Of a DNA stretch of 64,000 bases, positions 12,602-24,133 are shown in pieces. Each line of letters starts with the position of its first letter. The first letter of the stretch is position 1. This DNA is from Nautilus pompilius (Eukaryota > Mollusca > Cephalopoda > Nautilida > Nautilidae), in contig JACATO010002214.1 in assembly GCA_018389105.1 (NCBI GenBank), positions 682,001-746,000 on the forward strand. Direction: 5' to 3'. The notes under the pieces were generated by a model that saw only the letters and a list, made by a program, of their open reading frames with translations, ran no database searches and was not told the origin of the DNA. Both the position numbers and the translations under genes were made by a program.

Positions 12602-12731
12602 ATCATAAGCCAATGGGATGAAGTACTTAATATTGACCTTAGAATGTGTTCTAATACCCATTTCATATCATAAGCCAATGGGATGAAGTACTTAATAGTG
12701 ACCTTAGAATGTGTTCTAATACCCATTTCAT
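12602..12731 (+). repeat. Two tandem 65-bp units
   Basis: Units 12602-12666 and 12667-12731 both start ATCATAAGCCAATGGGATGA and differ at one visible position (ATATTG versus ATAGTG). The near identity means a recent duplication within an older hAT element. Confidence 0.95.
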
Positions 12732-13165
12732 ATGGTCTCAAAATGTCCCTGTAATTGGTCAAATTTCAAAATTTTCTCAGAGACTTGCAGCACCCCGAAC
12801 CCCAGCTGTATGGGCTCACTGTGGTTGCCAGAACCATAGCTGACTTTAATGGGCTGATTTTAGGTGTTTGCCCAGGCCGTTTTGGGCTCCAAATCCGCCC
12901 CTGGATATTCCAGCCAAAGTCCTCAAAACTATAAGAATGCACAAGTTCTAAGAAAAATGTTCCCAGAAATATATTTTTTTTGTTTGTTGTGGAAATGAAT
13001 TAAAAGCCTGTTTGTTGTGTGGTGAGGATCGCCACTAATGAAGAAAGCTAACCTAGAATGCTGTCACTCAATATGGGCTGACAAAGTTCAAGCAGAATAA
13101 AGAATTAGACTGCTGTGCAAGTGCGTGAACCTAAAGTTATTATCTTTTTGCATCATTATTGGAAA

Positions 13166-13167
<2 letters not shown>

Positions 13168-13199
<32 letters not shown>
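13168..13199 (+). repeat. (GT)16 microsatellite
   Basis: Uninterrupted GT dinucleotides followed by a T run. Just downstream (13205-13275) is a block resembling the right end of the hAT copy at 5619-7037 (TTTGAAAG...CAGTAAGGAA). Confidence 0.95.
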
Positions 13200-13202
<3 letters not shown>

Positions 13203-14148
13203 TTTTTCACTGTACGGTCCAAAGGTTTTTGAAAGTCCAATTTGGCCCTCAGTAAGGAACAAATTTGCCATCCTTTCAATATAGGATTGAAAAGGGAAAA
13301 ATTAGTATATGTTCAAAAGCATTTTCTAAGCTGTAAAAGATATGTTTACTCAAAAAAGATAAAAGGAAAAAAAAAGTTGCCTAGCATAACCAGTTTTGCA
13401 AAGTTTTTGAAAGACAAAATTAAAACATTAGAGAACTTAAATAAATGGGCTCCTGATCCAGATAAGACTTACTGCGCTAAATTTTTCTGTGAATGAACAA
13501 TTTATTTATTATAACTTGTTGTTAAGAACTTGAAAAAAAACATATAACTACTAATATGTCAGAGAAAGATGTTCTGAAAACCATGAGTCAATAACTGAGA
13601 TGAACCATTCATAATTTTTAATTTGTTTTACAGAAATTAGACACTAATAAGGATATAAATGTAACTGATGATTAATAAATTGAAGGCATTTAAAATGACA
13701 GTATTTTGAAACATTCACTCTTTCTACAATATTTAAAACAGATACTCCCCATAATATAGTATTTGAAATATAAATAATTCTAAAAGTTACAAATATTATC
13801 TCTTTCATTTTTATTTTGGTTATTAGATAAAGATGTTTTTTTTTTTTACATGAAGTCAAATAAAACAATGGAAGATTATGTTCTTTTGACCCTCAAGTGG
13901 GTGAGAAAGGTAAGTAAACTTTCTATTCTTTTTTAACAATGCAATGGTAATCACAGCCTCAACATTTGTAGTCAGAGAAAAGCTGTTTAATAGACTTGTC
14001 CATAAGAAAGTGTACAAGGCACCATTAGGCATTTATATTTTTGCATGGCAAATGCAAAGATAGTCAATTTAGTTTGTTAGAGTAAAGCAGAACTTAAATT
14101 TGATAAGTTAACTTTTTAAAAAATTGTAAATTATACATGTGTATATAT

Positions 14149-14226
14149 ATGGAATGTTTTAAATGAAACATCCAGACAAGACTACGGAAATTCTACTTCA
14201 GCCAAGTTTAATTTGAACATTGTAGT
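14149..14226. mobile_element. Palindromic MITE family, copy A
   Basis: The left arm GGAATGTTTTAAATGAAACA and the right arm CAGCCAAGTTTAATTTGAAC are imperfect inverted repeats. The same arms occur in the copies at 24.06, 28.25, 33.98 and 45.69 kb. Confidence 0.6.
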
Positions 14227-15244
14227 ATGCATAGGAATCAGACTACACAGCAAATATATTTTAGTCTAACTGTGGCTGACAATGAATCTATCATAAAAAA
14301 ACTGATCATGGCTCTCATTTGAGTGAGACTCAGATAATCAATGTGAGGGCTGCAAAACCTTTGATAAACTTGCATAAATGCATGTTCTCTGGACAACAGA
14401 AAAAAAAGGGACCCAAAAACCAAACAGAAAATAATTAAAAAAAAAAAAAAAAAGGCACATCAATCAGAAAGTTGAAAAGCCATAATCCAGTCTGCACTGT
14501 ATTTTTTTGCAACCACCATCCCATCAAAGGTCACAGCCTGCCATTCATCAGTGGACACACCTGCTATCATTAAAGAATCCATTTGCATGCTAAGCCACTA
14601 AAAAGAAAAATTTTTCTTTTTTTTTTTTTGGTCACTTTGCTTCCTTTTTTCTTGGGAATTCACTGCTTGTGTTAAAAAGAGAGAAAAGAATATCGATTAT
14701 CAATGGTGACAGCATTTTACTTGATAAATGTCAGATGGGGAAACTGGGGGCACGAAGAGAACAATAAAATAAAGCTAGCATCTTGGGTACATGTATCACA
14801 TATTATTTATATACAGAAACAAATCATCATAAACACTTCTCCAGCATCTCACTCAGCCAAGTTTTTACCAGACAGCAGTAGTGTGCCCATTGATTGTTGC
14901 TGCTAAATTATGAACAATGTTTTTGGTGCTTTTTATAATGGTAATAAGAATATTTCACATCTCCAGTTTTGCAAGAAAATGACGGAAAAGAAAACTATTT
15001 ATTAGGTAAAACTAGACTAATTTGCTAATAAAATTTTAGCCAATGAAAAATGCCTTGTTAATTGTTTTGATCTGCAATGAAACAAGAAATAAAAATGCAA
15101 TACCAGGGAATGGATATTTATTTAATTGATAGATAAGAAGTCTTAATGAAACACAGCTAAGTTTCCAAGTTTTTCTTGTAAGTACTATTATTCAACTTGT
15201 ACAAACATTTACTGTAGCAATACAAAATGGCACTAGAAAAACTC

Positions 15245-15261
15245 CTGTCTGTCTGTCTGTC

Positions 15262-15298
<37 letters not shown>
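15245..15298 (+). repeat. Compound (CTGT)n(GA)n microsatellite
   Basis: Five CTGT units run directly into about 17 GA units. Confidence 0.95.
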
Positions 15299-15300
<2 letters not shown>

Positions 15301-15599
15301 CACATCCATTATCTCCTTTATTGATCCAATATATCTTATGCATGATTAATATATAAATAAAGGAAAAAATATAATGAAGATTTAAAATTATACAATCATA
15401 AGGCTAATATCTACATAAAGCAGGCATTAGTTTGTTGTTTTTGTTTTATAATAATACCAGTCAAATAAGTAAAACATTTATATAACTTGAAGGCATGAAA
15501 GTGATGGGAGAAATGGGCATTAATGTATGGTGCATTAAATTAGAGGGTTAGGCCATGTAAATCATATAGAAACAAAACATCAAACAGTATTAAATATTC

Positions 15600-16430
15600 A
15601 TATAATAATTTTTAAAGACAGACAAATAAAACTGACACAAATTATGGAAACACTCTAAAAGGCTCACTAACAACAATTTATTTGCATAGCAGAAGAGATG
15701 TTTTGAAGTATAATTACACAGACAAGGAATGTGATATACATTAAGTAACAAAACACAATGACAATGAAAGAATTAAAAGAAACAAATTAATATTGTTTGT
15801 GCAGTCCATTTATTTTGCAAAGTTCCCCTGCTAGACACAACATATTCTTGAACAATCTTTTGATGAACTGAGTTCCAAGTATCTTGCAAACATTGCAAAA
15901 GGATTATGGAGCTTTTATCATTTTTAGTATTCCTTGGATTTCCTTAAATTCCAAAGTTTGCTCATATGTTTGGGGGTTGATGCTTGTCAGAGTATGAAAG
16001 CACCATCATTTAATTTAAACCATCGAAGTATGCCATAGTGTTCATTCCTTTCTATCAATTTAAAGCTATTTACCAACTCCAGTCATACACCTCAATGTTT
16101 CATTGCTGCTTTATGTACCTTTCATCAACTCATCTTTGAATAAACTGTCTCTTCTCACACCCAACATTTCATATCTTGTCTCATCTGTCATCAATCCATC
16201 TTTTCAGTCTCTGATACTTCAATTATTGTGATTTCTTACCCAGGTGTTCTTTGACTTAATAACAACAAAGCATTTTCATTAACAAAGTGCCAACTATTCC
16301 TTATTTAGTTCATATGCAACCTCTTGGCTCCTCTTCCTTCTGTTCCTCAGATGAATTTGCTCACCTTCAGTTAGACATTACTTTTACCATCCTCTTTTTA
16401 ATCTTGCCCTTTTCCTGATATTTCTACATG
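15600..16430 (-). pseudogene. Decayed Tc1-like transposase
   Basis: On the minus strand a broken frame gives RRSQEVAYELNKE, then a basic linker, then GLMTDETRYEMLGVRR (the DESKFEMFG catalytic region), and further on LLQCLQDTWNSVHQKIVQ, like the C-terminal helices of Tc1 transposases. Several stops are present. A putative terminus lies near 15636 (ACACAAATTATGGAAACACT). Confidence 0.6.
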
Positions 16431-17205
16431 AGCTATAAAATTATTCTCTTAGATATTTGGCATTTATTTGCATCATGTCCATATCTAAACCCTTAGTTGA
16501 TTTAAATAACCATTCTTATTCCTGGATAATTTGGTGGAACCATAGATATGTTAAAAATGATAATCACTGTCTATCCACTGCCTTAGATCATTGAACTACT
16601 GAAGTTACATTAGCTTTTGTTGAATCAGTTCAATAATATCATCTAATTACTATTTTATGCACCCTATTATTCTCTGCTTAATTTAGAAATCAGCAGACAA
16701 GTTAAAAAAATCACTATTTTTATTATTATTACTTAATGCTCAGAAATAATATAAAAAATATGAAAAATGTTAATTTTTGTCCACTCTTTCTTCTAATGCT
16801 ATTGTGTTTTGGAATTAAATACATTATATTCATTGTGTTCATAATTATCATTTACATAACTTTTCTGTTAAGTAAATAAATAGACATCAGCAGCAAACCT
16901 CTAATTTTCCCCCATAATTTGTGATGGTTTAGTACATATGGTGATGTGTAATAAGCAGTTAAAAAATAAACTGCTTTAATAAGTTTGTTTAAATTTAACC
17001 TTTGCAACACCACAGGTCCACGGATGATGAAATCCTCCCTCACTTATATATACTTTGTAAAAATAATTAATTAATGCAAACCTGGAGCCAATCAAATACA
17101 GTTAAAGGTAACCCAACAGTAAAAAATGAAAATTAAAAAAAAAAAAACAAAAAACAGTGATCAACTGGAAAGGGCTCAATGACATGTCAGAGGGGTAGTA
17201 CTTAC

Positions 17206-17373
17206 ATCCACCTGAAACATGGTTGTGTGCTGCTCCTTGGCATTGATCTGCTCCTTTAGTACACTGATGTAGTGCTGCTGCTCTGAGTGCTGCTTCTCCA
17301 AAGTCTCCACCTTCATCTGTAGTCCGCACAGCTCCGTCTCCTTATGACCTAGTTTCTCCTTAAGTTGATCCAC
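17206..17373 (-). CDS. ERC: ELKS/ERC internal exon, window exon 4 of 6
   Basis: This 168-nt exon encodes 56 residues, exactly eight heptads, from VDQLKEKLGHKETELCGLQM through HYISVLKEQINAKEQ to MFQVD. The vertebrate counterpart reads LQTKLETL, HIEVLKESLTAKEQ and ILQTEVD at matching places, so this is unambiguous ELKS coiled coil. The acceptor is tttttctcag (AG at 17375-17374) and the donor is GAT|gtaagt at 17205. Some vertebrate ERC1 forms carry an extra block of about 28 residues after the KEELSSKE segment. It is absent here, and no coding match to it was noticed in the adjacent introns. The exon therefore matches the short vertebrate form. Confidence 0.95.
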
Positions 17374-17457
17374 CTGAGAAAAATTTTTGATTGGGTGAAA
17401 ACCAATGTTCTGATGTGTGCGCGCTTATCTCTCTATGCATGTGTGTGAGTTGCTTGT

Positions 17458-18448
17458 ATGTGGTGTTCAAAATTATAAGCCAACCACACAAACATGTTAT
17501 CTTTTTTTGCTTTATTGTTGATGAAAATGAATTACTGCAGCAAAAACAAAAAAAAATTTAATCCAATAAACCACATATCAGAAAATTAAAGATGTTTGCT
17601 TTGACAGGGTCATCACTGTAAATGAAAAATCTAGTTCATACCAAAAGCATGATGTTATCATGTTCAATGTGATACTGTTTTTTTTTTATTACTATTAATG
17701 AATAATTAGCCCATACTATGGTTTTGTTTAAATGCCAATGGACCTCTTTAATGATGGCTGCTATTGCTTTGTTTGGCTGATGAAAATGGCACTTACAAAT
17801 GAAATTCCATATGATATGCAGCTGTCCATTATTGTTTTTCATAAAGCTGGTTACTCCCAATCAGAATTGCAGAGGAAGTTGGAGCTACAGAAAATGGTGT
17901 GTGAACAACCATTTATAAATTTAAGCCAACCAGTTCAGCCATGTGGTTAAAAGGGCCGTGAAATAGGAAGAGAAGCTATTGGTCCAAAAGTCTAAACCAG
18001 ACCCTTTCTTGACAGGTAGCCAATTAATTTCTGACCACAATTTCTCTGCAAGAGTCAGCAACTCAATCATTGCCACCAAAAGCTGGTTAAGAGAGATTGA
18101 ATTGATTATCTGACTAGCAGCTAGAAATACCTCACTTAAACATGGTAACAAAAGGGGAAAAAAAATCTATGAGACTGAGCCAAGTGACATCAGAACTACA
18201 TTTTGGAACAATGATGCACTTGGATGAGAGCAGGTTTGAAATACTTTGGCTCTAAGTGACAACATTACAAAAGAAGGTCATAGAAAAGTATAAGGAAAAC
18301 TACTTGTCTCTTCAATTAAGGATGGTGGTGGAAATGTGAAAAGATGGGTTCATTTTGCTGGTTATTTGATTGATGAATTGGTAAAAATTGATGGAATTCT
18401 GACGAAAGGGATATCACAATAACTTGTAATGCTATGCAATTTTGAAGA
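17458..18448 (+). pseudogene. Decayed Tc1-like transposon
   Basis: The left end GGTGTTCAAAATTATAAGCC looks like a Tc1 terminal repeat. A coding start reads QLSIIVFHKAGYSQSELQRK, the first helix-turn-helix of Tc1 transposases. Near 18215-18420 LDESRFEILWL, a frameshifted GGG stretch, and DELVKIDGILTKG correspond to the catalytic DESRF block and to the GDLVKIDGILK segment. Homology stops at about 18445, before the DPKHT motif, so the 3' third and right end are deleted. Confidence 0.7.
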
Positions 18449-19214
18449 ATACTAAAAAAGCTAAATACAAAATATCTTTTAAAAAAAATTAGGTTCTACA
18501 ACACAAAGTTGATTAATATTCTGTACTCAACATGTTTATGATCTAATAACTAAAGAAAAATTGTTGCTTGCATTTGCATATGAAAGTATTATATTCCATG
18601 TCAAATATACCAATTTCTCAATGACAAAGCAGATTTATGTACATATAATTTGTCTAAATGGCAATAATGGTATAAACATCTATTATTCTCAATTTCATCT
18701 TAATAACAAGAAAGATAATAATGCATGTATTAAATGGTTATATCAAATTCCAAAAACTGAAAATTGTAAAACAAAAAGATGCCATGAAATACCAGGTTTG
18801 AGATGGATCATTTGAGTACATATGTAATTATTAATTTCATACTGCATTAGGTTTTATTTTGTGAATATATGCTAATAATATTCATGGACATGATATCTGT
18901 AACATAAGCATCATCCACACATCAACTATTGACTGAAAACTGGCACCAGTCCATAATGCACGAGCAGTATTTACAAAAATTTACATTTAGAGAGGATGGC
19001 AGTCCAATCCCAAGCTGCAGAGGATCAGTGAGAGCAGATGAGGAGATTACAGAATTACATGCAAGAATACACAAGAGACATTGATATACAGAGGAAAGTG
19101 GTTGTCAAGCAAGATATGTTCATATAAATCTGCAGTTTTCTGTATGCATAAATGCACAACTTTCTAAAACAGAAACTTTTCCACAACGCATGTACATTTA
19201 AGAGACATACGAAA

Positions 19215-19493
19215 CAGCGAGCCAGAGCCTGGTCAGTTTCTTCTGGCAGGTGAATGTATATTCTCTAATGTGGATATAGTTAACGACACACCTACCAAAG
19301 AAAGTCGTTATAAGAACTTAGTTTTCTCTGTGTTAGAAGAGAGCATAGGAAACTCATGCAGGTGGCTGATAAGGAGAAGAAGTCATGCCAGGGAGATACG
19401 CCAAACTGAACCAGTCCTGACTAAGATTTCAACTTGGCTCCCTCAACCTTAGTAGTCCAATAATCTATCACTGGACCATCGCACTGCCTCATA
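19215..19493 (-). repeat. tRNA-derived SINE
   Basis: Minus-strand head GGCAGTGCGATGGTCCAGTG then AGATTATTGGACTACTAAGG, with the body and a degraded tail near GCCAGAGCCTGG. Same family as 8522-8840. Confidence 0.7.
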
Positions 19494-20622
19494 TAACAAA
19501 CTTTTTGAAACCCAATCAATTACATGTAAAGTTTACTTTAAAAAAAAAAAAGGCAAAAGATATTTAATTAGAATCTATGAAACAAACATTTTTAAAATAA
19601 CAAAAAAAAAAAAGCAAACATAACCTTGCAAATTTTCTAACTTTTCCAAAAATTCTGTAGTTAAGACAAGGGAGATAATCATTCATTCAATTAACTCCCT
19701 TTTTAAGATTTAAAAAAAAGTACAAAATATGCAAGAGCCGACAGCTATTTTAAAGATGCAAATTAAATACACAATTCAAAGTAAGTGAACTCAGCCTAAT
19801 AAATGAGTTATCATGGGTAGTTTCTAAACATCATTAGTTGGAGTAATTCCACTTTAATTTTATTTTCATCATTGAATATATTGTTTTTAAAGTCAGAACT
19901 CAAAATTAGATTTGAGTTTTTAGAAACAAAAACTTTGCTTTCTTAGGCTTTAAGTATTTTTCTGCTAAGTTTTACCAATCAAAAATACTCTTATCAAGTT
20001 TTGGTAAAGGTCAAGTCATGTAACAAAATTTGCTATTAATGAATCAAAGTGGTCGTTTTACAACAATTTTGACAGGTCACAATACTGGGCTTACAGCAGT
20101 GAAACAGTCAAAGGGCCACATCACTAGCTATGTCTGCTTAAAAATATTCCTTCAGTTTCCACATTGAATTTTGTCTATCCCTACACAGTATTCTGCATTT
20201 ATTGATTTCCTCGCTCCCATCTAAAAAGTAATATTATACTGGTATGGATCACAAGGCAGTCAGCTAGTGTTGAAACAGTTAACAAAAATATGTAGGTTCT
20301 CTTTTAGCATTTTATCCAGAGTCAGTGATTATTTTAAAAAATGAACTAGAGCTTTTGTATCCCCCCTTATTACTTTAAAAACTCTCTATTAAAAGGTCTC
20401 AGGAAAATTTGGTAGCTTCATTAAAATCCTTGCCAAAAAAGAAAATATTTTTGTTAGAAGACGTGATAATTAGGACAAATGGGTGGTCAAGACTAGCTAA
20501 TCAAAAAATTAGAACAACTTCTTAGCAGCTACAAGATTCACTAGGCACCAACAGTCCCTCCCCCACCATCCAAACTATTTTGGAAAGTGAAACGAGGAAC
20601 AAGGCACAATATAGTAGTTTAC

Positions 20623-20775
20623 CTCACTCAACAATACTTTGTGCTTTGACTTCAAGGAATCCATCTTGCTGCTGTCTTTGCACTCCCTGTCAGTCACAAA
20701 CCCTTCCTCACGCAACATGAACAATTCATCTTCTAGAACTCTGACTTCTTTCTCCAGTGCTGATATCCTAGAGTC
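20623..20775 (-). CDS. ERC: ELKS/ERC internal exon, window exon 3 of 6
   Basis: This 153-nt exon encodes 51 residues beginning DSRISALEKEVRVLEDELFM and ending SKHKVLLSE. The acceptor is tcctgcag (AG at 20777-20776) and the donor is GAG|gtaaac at 20622. Vertebrate ERC has DSKISSMERGLRDLEEEIQM at the same place, followed by a SHSKFMKNK stretch that aligns with SKHKVLLSE here. It is phase 0 at both ends and continues into VDQLKEKL of the next exon exactly where vertebrates have VEQLKEEL. It has no long open frame on its own strand with a start codon, so it is easily missed; it was found by translating across the splice sites. Confidence 0.93.
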
Positions 20776-22129
20776 CTGCAGGAGAAAAGCTACACATTAC
20801 ACTTGCAACAAAAAAAAGATGGAGTTCATTTGAAACTCTGTATACCAGCAACTAAGTCCCTGAAAAACTACTACAGCTTTATATATTTATTTTTCAAAAA
20901 AACAGAGGCTAGAAATGAGAAGTTCAAGTAACGATTTCCCCACAAAAGTCAGAAGAGCTGCATTCCCCATAGCACAGGATAAGCAATGCTCTCTGGTAGA
21001 TAATCTCACTCATCACTACACTTCTTCCGGTTGTCAAGACTGCCGTATAACACAAACTGAGAGGCTCATTAAGATCATTAATGATGAAAAGTGGTGGTGT
21101 TCAATAAAAAATCTAAAGGGGAAGGTGCATAGTATATTGCATAGTTTGATTTTTAAATTTTTAGTATTAGTATTTGTTGTTTTATTATATTAACAACCAA
21201 TAATAGTTTTCAATCTTTGGTATGTTTCACAATAAACATGAATGGCCTACCATAATGAAATACAAATACATCCAACTATGTACAATAAAATTGTGTATAT
21301 TCTATTATGTTGTATACATATCATTACCATAAAAAACAGAGCAAAATAATGGAAAAGTCCAAAATACATATGCATTACAATGACATCTATAAAAAGATGT
21401 ATGTTGGCAACCACTTGATTTCAAGTATGGCATGTCCAAAGTTCGGATGATTGGTGAGTCCTCAGATGACTAAGTAGTCCTGATTTGCAGATTGGGCAAT
21501 TGTAGCACAATGTTCCAGGAGGGAGAGAGAGTTGCAGTTGAAAATTTCTCCAATTTTCCTCCTCCTTTTTCAATCACTTTTGGGAACAGTCATTTTGTGT
21601 AAAAAGAATGCTTAAACCATTTGGTGCACATGACATTTCTCCATTTACAGAATTGTGTAGAGGGTTGTTCACAGCCTGTCACAATGAGGGTAGTGGGCAC
21701 TGCTCATGACTTCTAACAGTCAAATAGGGTGCAACAAACACACTTATCATAATCGCATCAGGTCAGTATTACAGCAGCTTAACATCCACCTGAAAGACTG
21801 ACATCATGCACCAAATGGACGTGAGAAACTCTGAGAGCATCACTAAGTGGGAAAATGAGCCAACAAATAACTTAGCTGCTTCTGCATAAACTTGGGAAAA
21901 ACACCAGCTTATGGATGGCACATCAGATGATAGACTGGGTATTGCATTTCTAGAATTCAATAGCATTTATTAATGAGTTGAAATTTCAGCAGAATATCAG
22001 ATGAAAAGACATAGTTGTTGAGATTGCCCATACAACAAAAAATGAGCCAAAAAATAGTCCCATGTCATGTCCATCAACTTGGCTACAGAGGGTGTATAGG
22101 ATATAAGAAATAACTTCTATCTGATAGTA

Positions 22130-22700
22130 ATACAATGCTTCAAAAAGGTTTGGTCAGAGGACATGTCTGGCAAAATTTGCAAGTAATAGTGGTGAAATTG
22201 CCAAAAGTATGTTATGTTATGTTATGGGCTACAAAGACAAAACTAGTGTTTGTTGAAGGAATTATTATTTTGCTAAATACATTGCCATTTTAAAGCCACA
22301 TCTTCTACAATTGTACTAACAAGGCATACTGAGATTCCATGTTCATATTCTTCATGAAGGGTCACTACATGATGATCCTATCAAGTGATCAGTCTGGAAA
22401 CGAAATCCTGATATGAATCTGATAGAGCACCCGTGGAAATACCTGGATAATCAGCCTAGAGCAACCACATGGAATTAAAGGAAGTTCTCATGTGGCTATG
22501 GGGGAACTTGGACCAGATCTTGATACAAAATCCTGTTGATTCAATGCCAACAGGGTACAGTCATTTTGTACTATGAAAGGTGCCTCAAACAAGTAGCATC
22601 ATAAAAGGTTTCTCTCTACACCTGGTTTTATTTGCCATTTTTTGCAACAAACTCACTTTGTAATATTAACAGGTGATCAAATTATTATAGTGAAGCACTG
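22130..22700 (+). pseudogene. 3' part of a decayed Tc1-like transposon
   Basis: Broken frames read TKLVFVEGIIIL, then an IEHPWKYLDNQPRAT block (SPDLNPIEHLWKYLDNQLR in active relatives, with the catalytic Glu), then a degraded C-terminus. The right end reverse-complements to CAGTGCTTCACTATAATAAT, a typical Tc1 terminus, followed by TA at 22701. The left half was not recognised. Confidence 0.7.
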
Positions 22701-23234
22701 TATGTATGCATATTTAATTTAAAATTCTATGTAATTATTGATTATTACCATTGTTACTTATTGCATTGGTGACAATTAACTATAAGATGTTCTCTTGTAT
22801 GTTTAGCTTGAAGGTATTAAAAAAAAAAAAAACCAATCTACCAACCCAGCTTAATTTTTAAAAGATTTTCCAAAAAACCCCAGTATACTGTTATAGCTTT
22901 TGTGAGTATTAAATAACTACAGAAAAAATGCTGTGCAATCCAACTGAGAGTACAAACATATCAATATGCAAAACTTTTAGTATCAATTATTTATAAAATT
23001 ACCAAGTGGCTATGGAAAAAAAAATTTTTTTTAATATACGAAAAAAAAAAAAAAGCAAGATATAAACCTATCAGTTATCAACAATAACAAAACAGTAGAA
23101 ATTAAAAATCTGCTAAGTACTGTACATATTTAGCAACTGTAGCCAGCTGACAGAATGACTTACTGGTGTGCATACATTGTTAAATCAGTCTGACCAAGAA
23201 TATTTTCAAACATTGTATATTTATAATTCTTTAG

Positions 23235-23450
23235 ATTTTTTTTTTTTTTAATCCTTTTGTGGTGCTTGCGTGAGGGTGCGTGTTAAAGTTTTTGTATGCG
23301 TGTGTATCTCCGAGGAGAAGGGAGTGGAGGGTGGTGGCCGAAGCCATGTGGGGCCGAAACCTGGTATGGAGCAAACTCCCATTAACGCCTAAAAGGCCGG
23401 GTTGAGGCGCCGAAGTACCTCGGGTATCTGGCCACCGAGGCAGCCAGAGT
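23235..23450 (-). mobile_element. GC-rich retroelement 3' tail with poly(A)
   Basis: The block is strikingly GC-rich against an AT-rich host, and ends on the minus strand in an A run (T run at 23235-23249). One minus frame is open (WLPRWPDTRGTSAPQPGLLG and HMASATTLHSLLLGDTHAYK), but I recognise no domain. It behaves like the 5'-truncated end of a LINE or a SINE derived from one; the family is unknown. Confidence 0.45.
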
Positions 23451-24058
23451 GAATTCACTAAATATACCAAGCTAAAATCACAATTACATACTTTTGTTTT
23501 TCTACTTATAGCCACACCAAAGGTGCACGATATACATACATACAGCAATCAAGTTTTTAAACTCCAAAGATCACAGAGAACCTAGTCTAAAATAGATTTC
23601 TAATATAGTTGAAGCATATAAATAAGCAATATCTCCAATTATGTTCATATTTCATAGTCCTATTTAATGTAGCTGTGTCACTAATTGGATTTATATTCTG
23701 TAATTCCATTCTGAAACCTGTGGTGTTCTAGCTCAGCACCCATAAACATTTCTGGATCTTATTCCTGCTTCATTTTACTTTATCAATTACATTACTGGTT
23801 TCCTTGATCTTAGCTGACATTATTTAAAGATGATAAACATTTGGCCTGTCTAGCTAGCTCCCCCTCCCCTGTCACTAATCAATAGGTACTGTCTGTTTTT
23901 CCAACTTCGTGTGTGCATGAAGTATTGAATAAAATATACGATGATTAGCCAGGACTTCACTCTTTTTCCATAGTCTGTCTACTGTTTCTCTAACAAACCT
24001 GGAGAAAATATTGTCAGTGCAGATAGAGTATATACACACATATAAAACTAACCATAGA

Positions 24059-24133
24059 TACTAGGGACATTCAAATCAAATTTGGCTTCAATGTGATGGT
24101 GTGTGGGTAGGTTTAACTTGAATCTTCCTAGTA
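24059..24133. mobile_element. Palindromic MITE family, copy B
   Basis: Inserted at TA, with the left end CTAGGGACATTCAAATCAAA and the right end TAACTTGAATCTTCCTAG as its imperfect inverse. Both flanks read TA. Confidence 0.7.

Larger units (their letters stand above)
11230..12903. mobile_element. hAT-type element, 1,674 bp, with nested sequence
   Basis: The ends are CAGGGGCAGATTGGG and, reverse-complemented, CAGGGGCGGATTTGG. The flanking 8-mers GTTATTCC (11222-11229) and GATATTCC (12904-12911) agree at 7 of 8 positions, as expected for an old hAT target duplication. No intact transposase is present. An acidic Ser/Glu-rich minus-strand stretch (DNSDGETDEADEQSS) near 12470-12520 may be remnant coding. 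The interior contains a Tigger-like fragment from 11700 and a 65-bp tandem duplication at 12602-12731. Confidence 0.7.
9852..17205 (-). other. ELKS intron, 7,354 bp
   Basis: Phase-0 intron holding an IS630/Tc1-type relic, a hAT element with nested Tigger-like sequence, a palindromic MITE, a Tc1 relic and two microsatellites. I see nothing in 9852-10538 or 13500-14145. Between 14227 and 15240 there is AT-rich sequence only. Confidence 0.85.
17374..20622 (-). other. ELKS intron, 3,249 bp
   Basis: The shortest intron in the window, phase 0. It holds a Tc1 relic (17.46-18.45 kb) and one SINE (19.2-19.5 kb). I see nothing in 18450-19210 or 19500-20620. Confidence 0.85.

Noticed and set aside
13088-13279. 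Coding frame through the GT repeat
   Set aside because: Translation of a microsatellite gives a TH-repeat peptide; no coding evidence.
23231-23548. 105-codon minus frame as a host gene
   Set aside because: It runs through an A-tailed GC-rich repeat-like block and into ordinary intron; no domain recognised.
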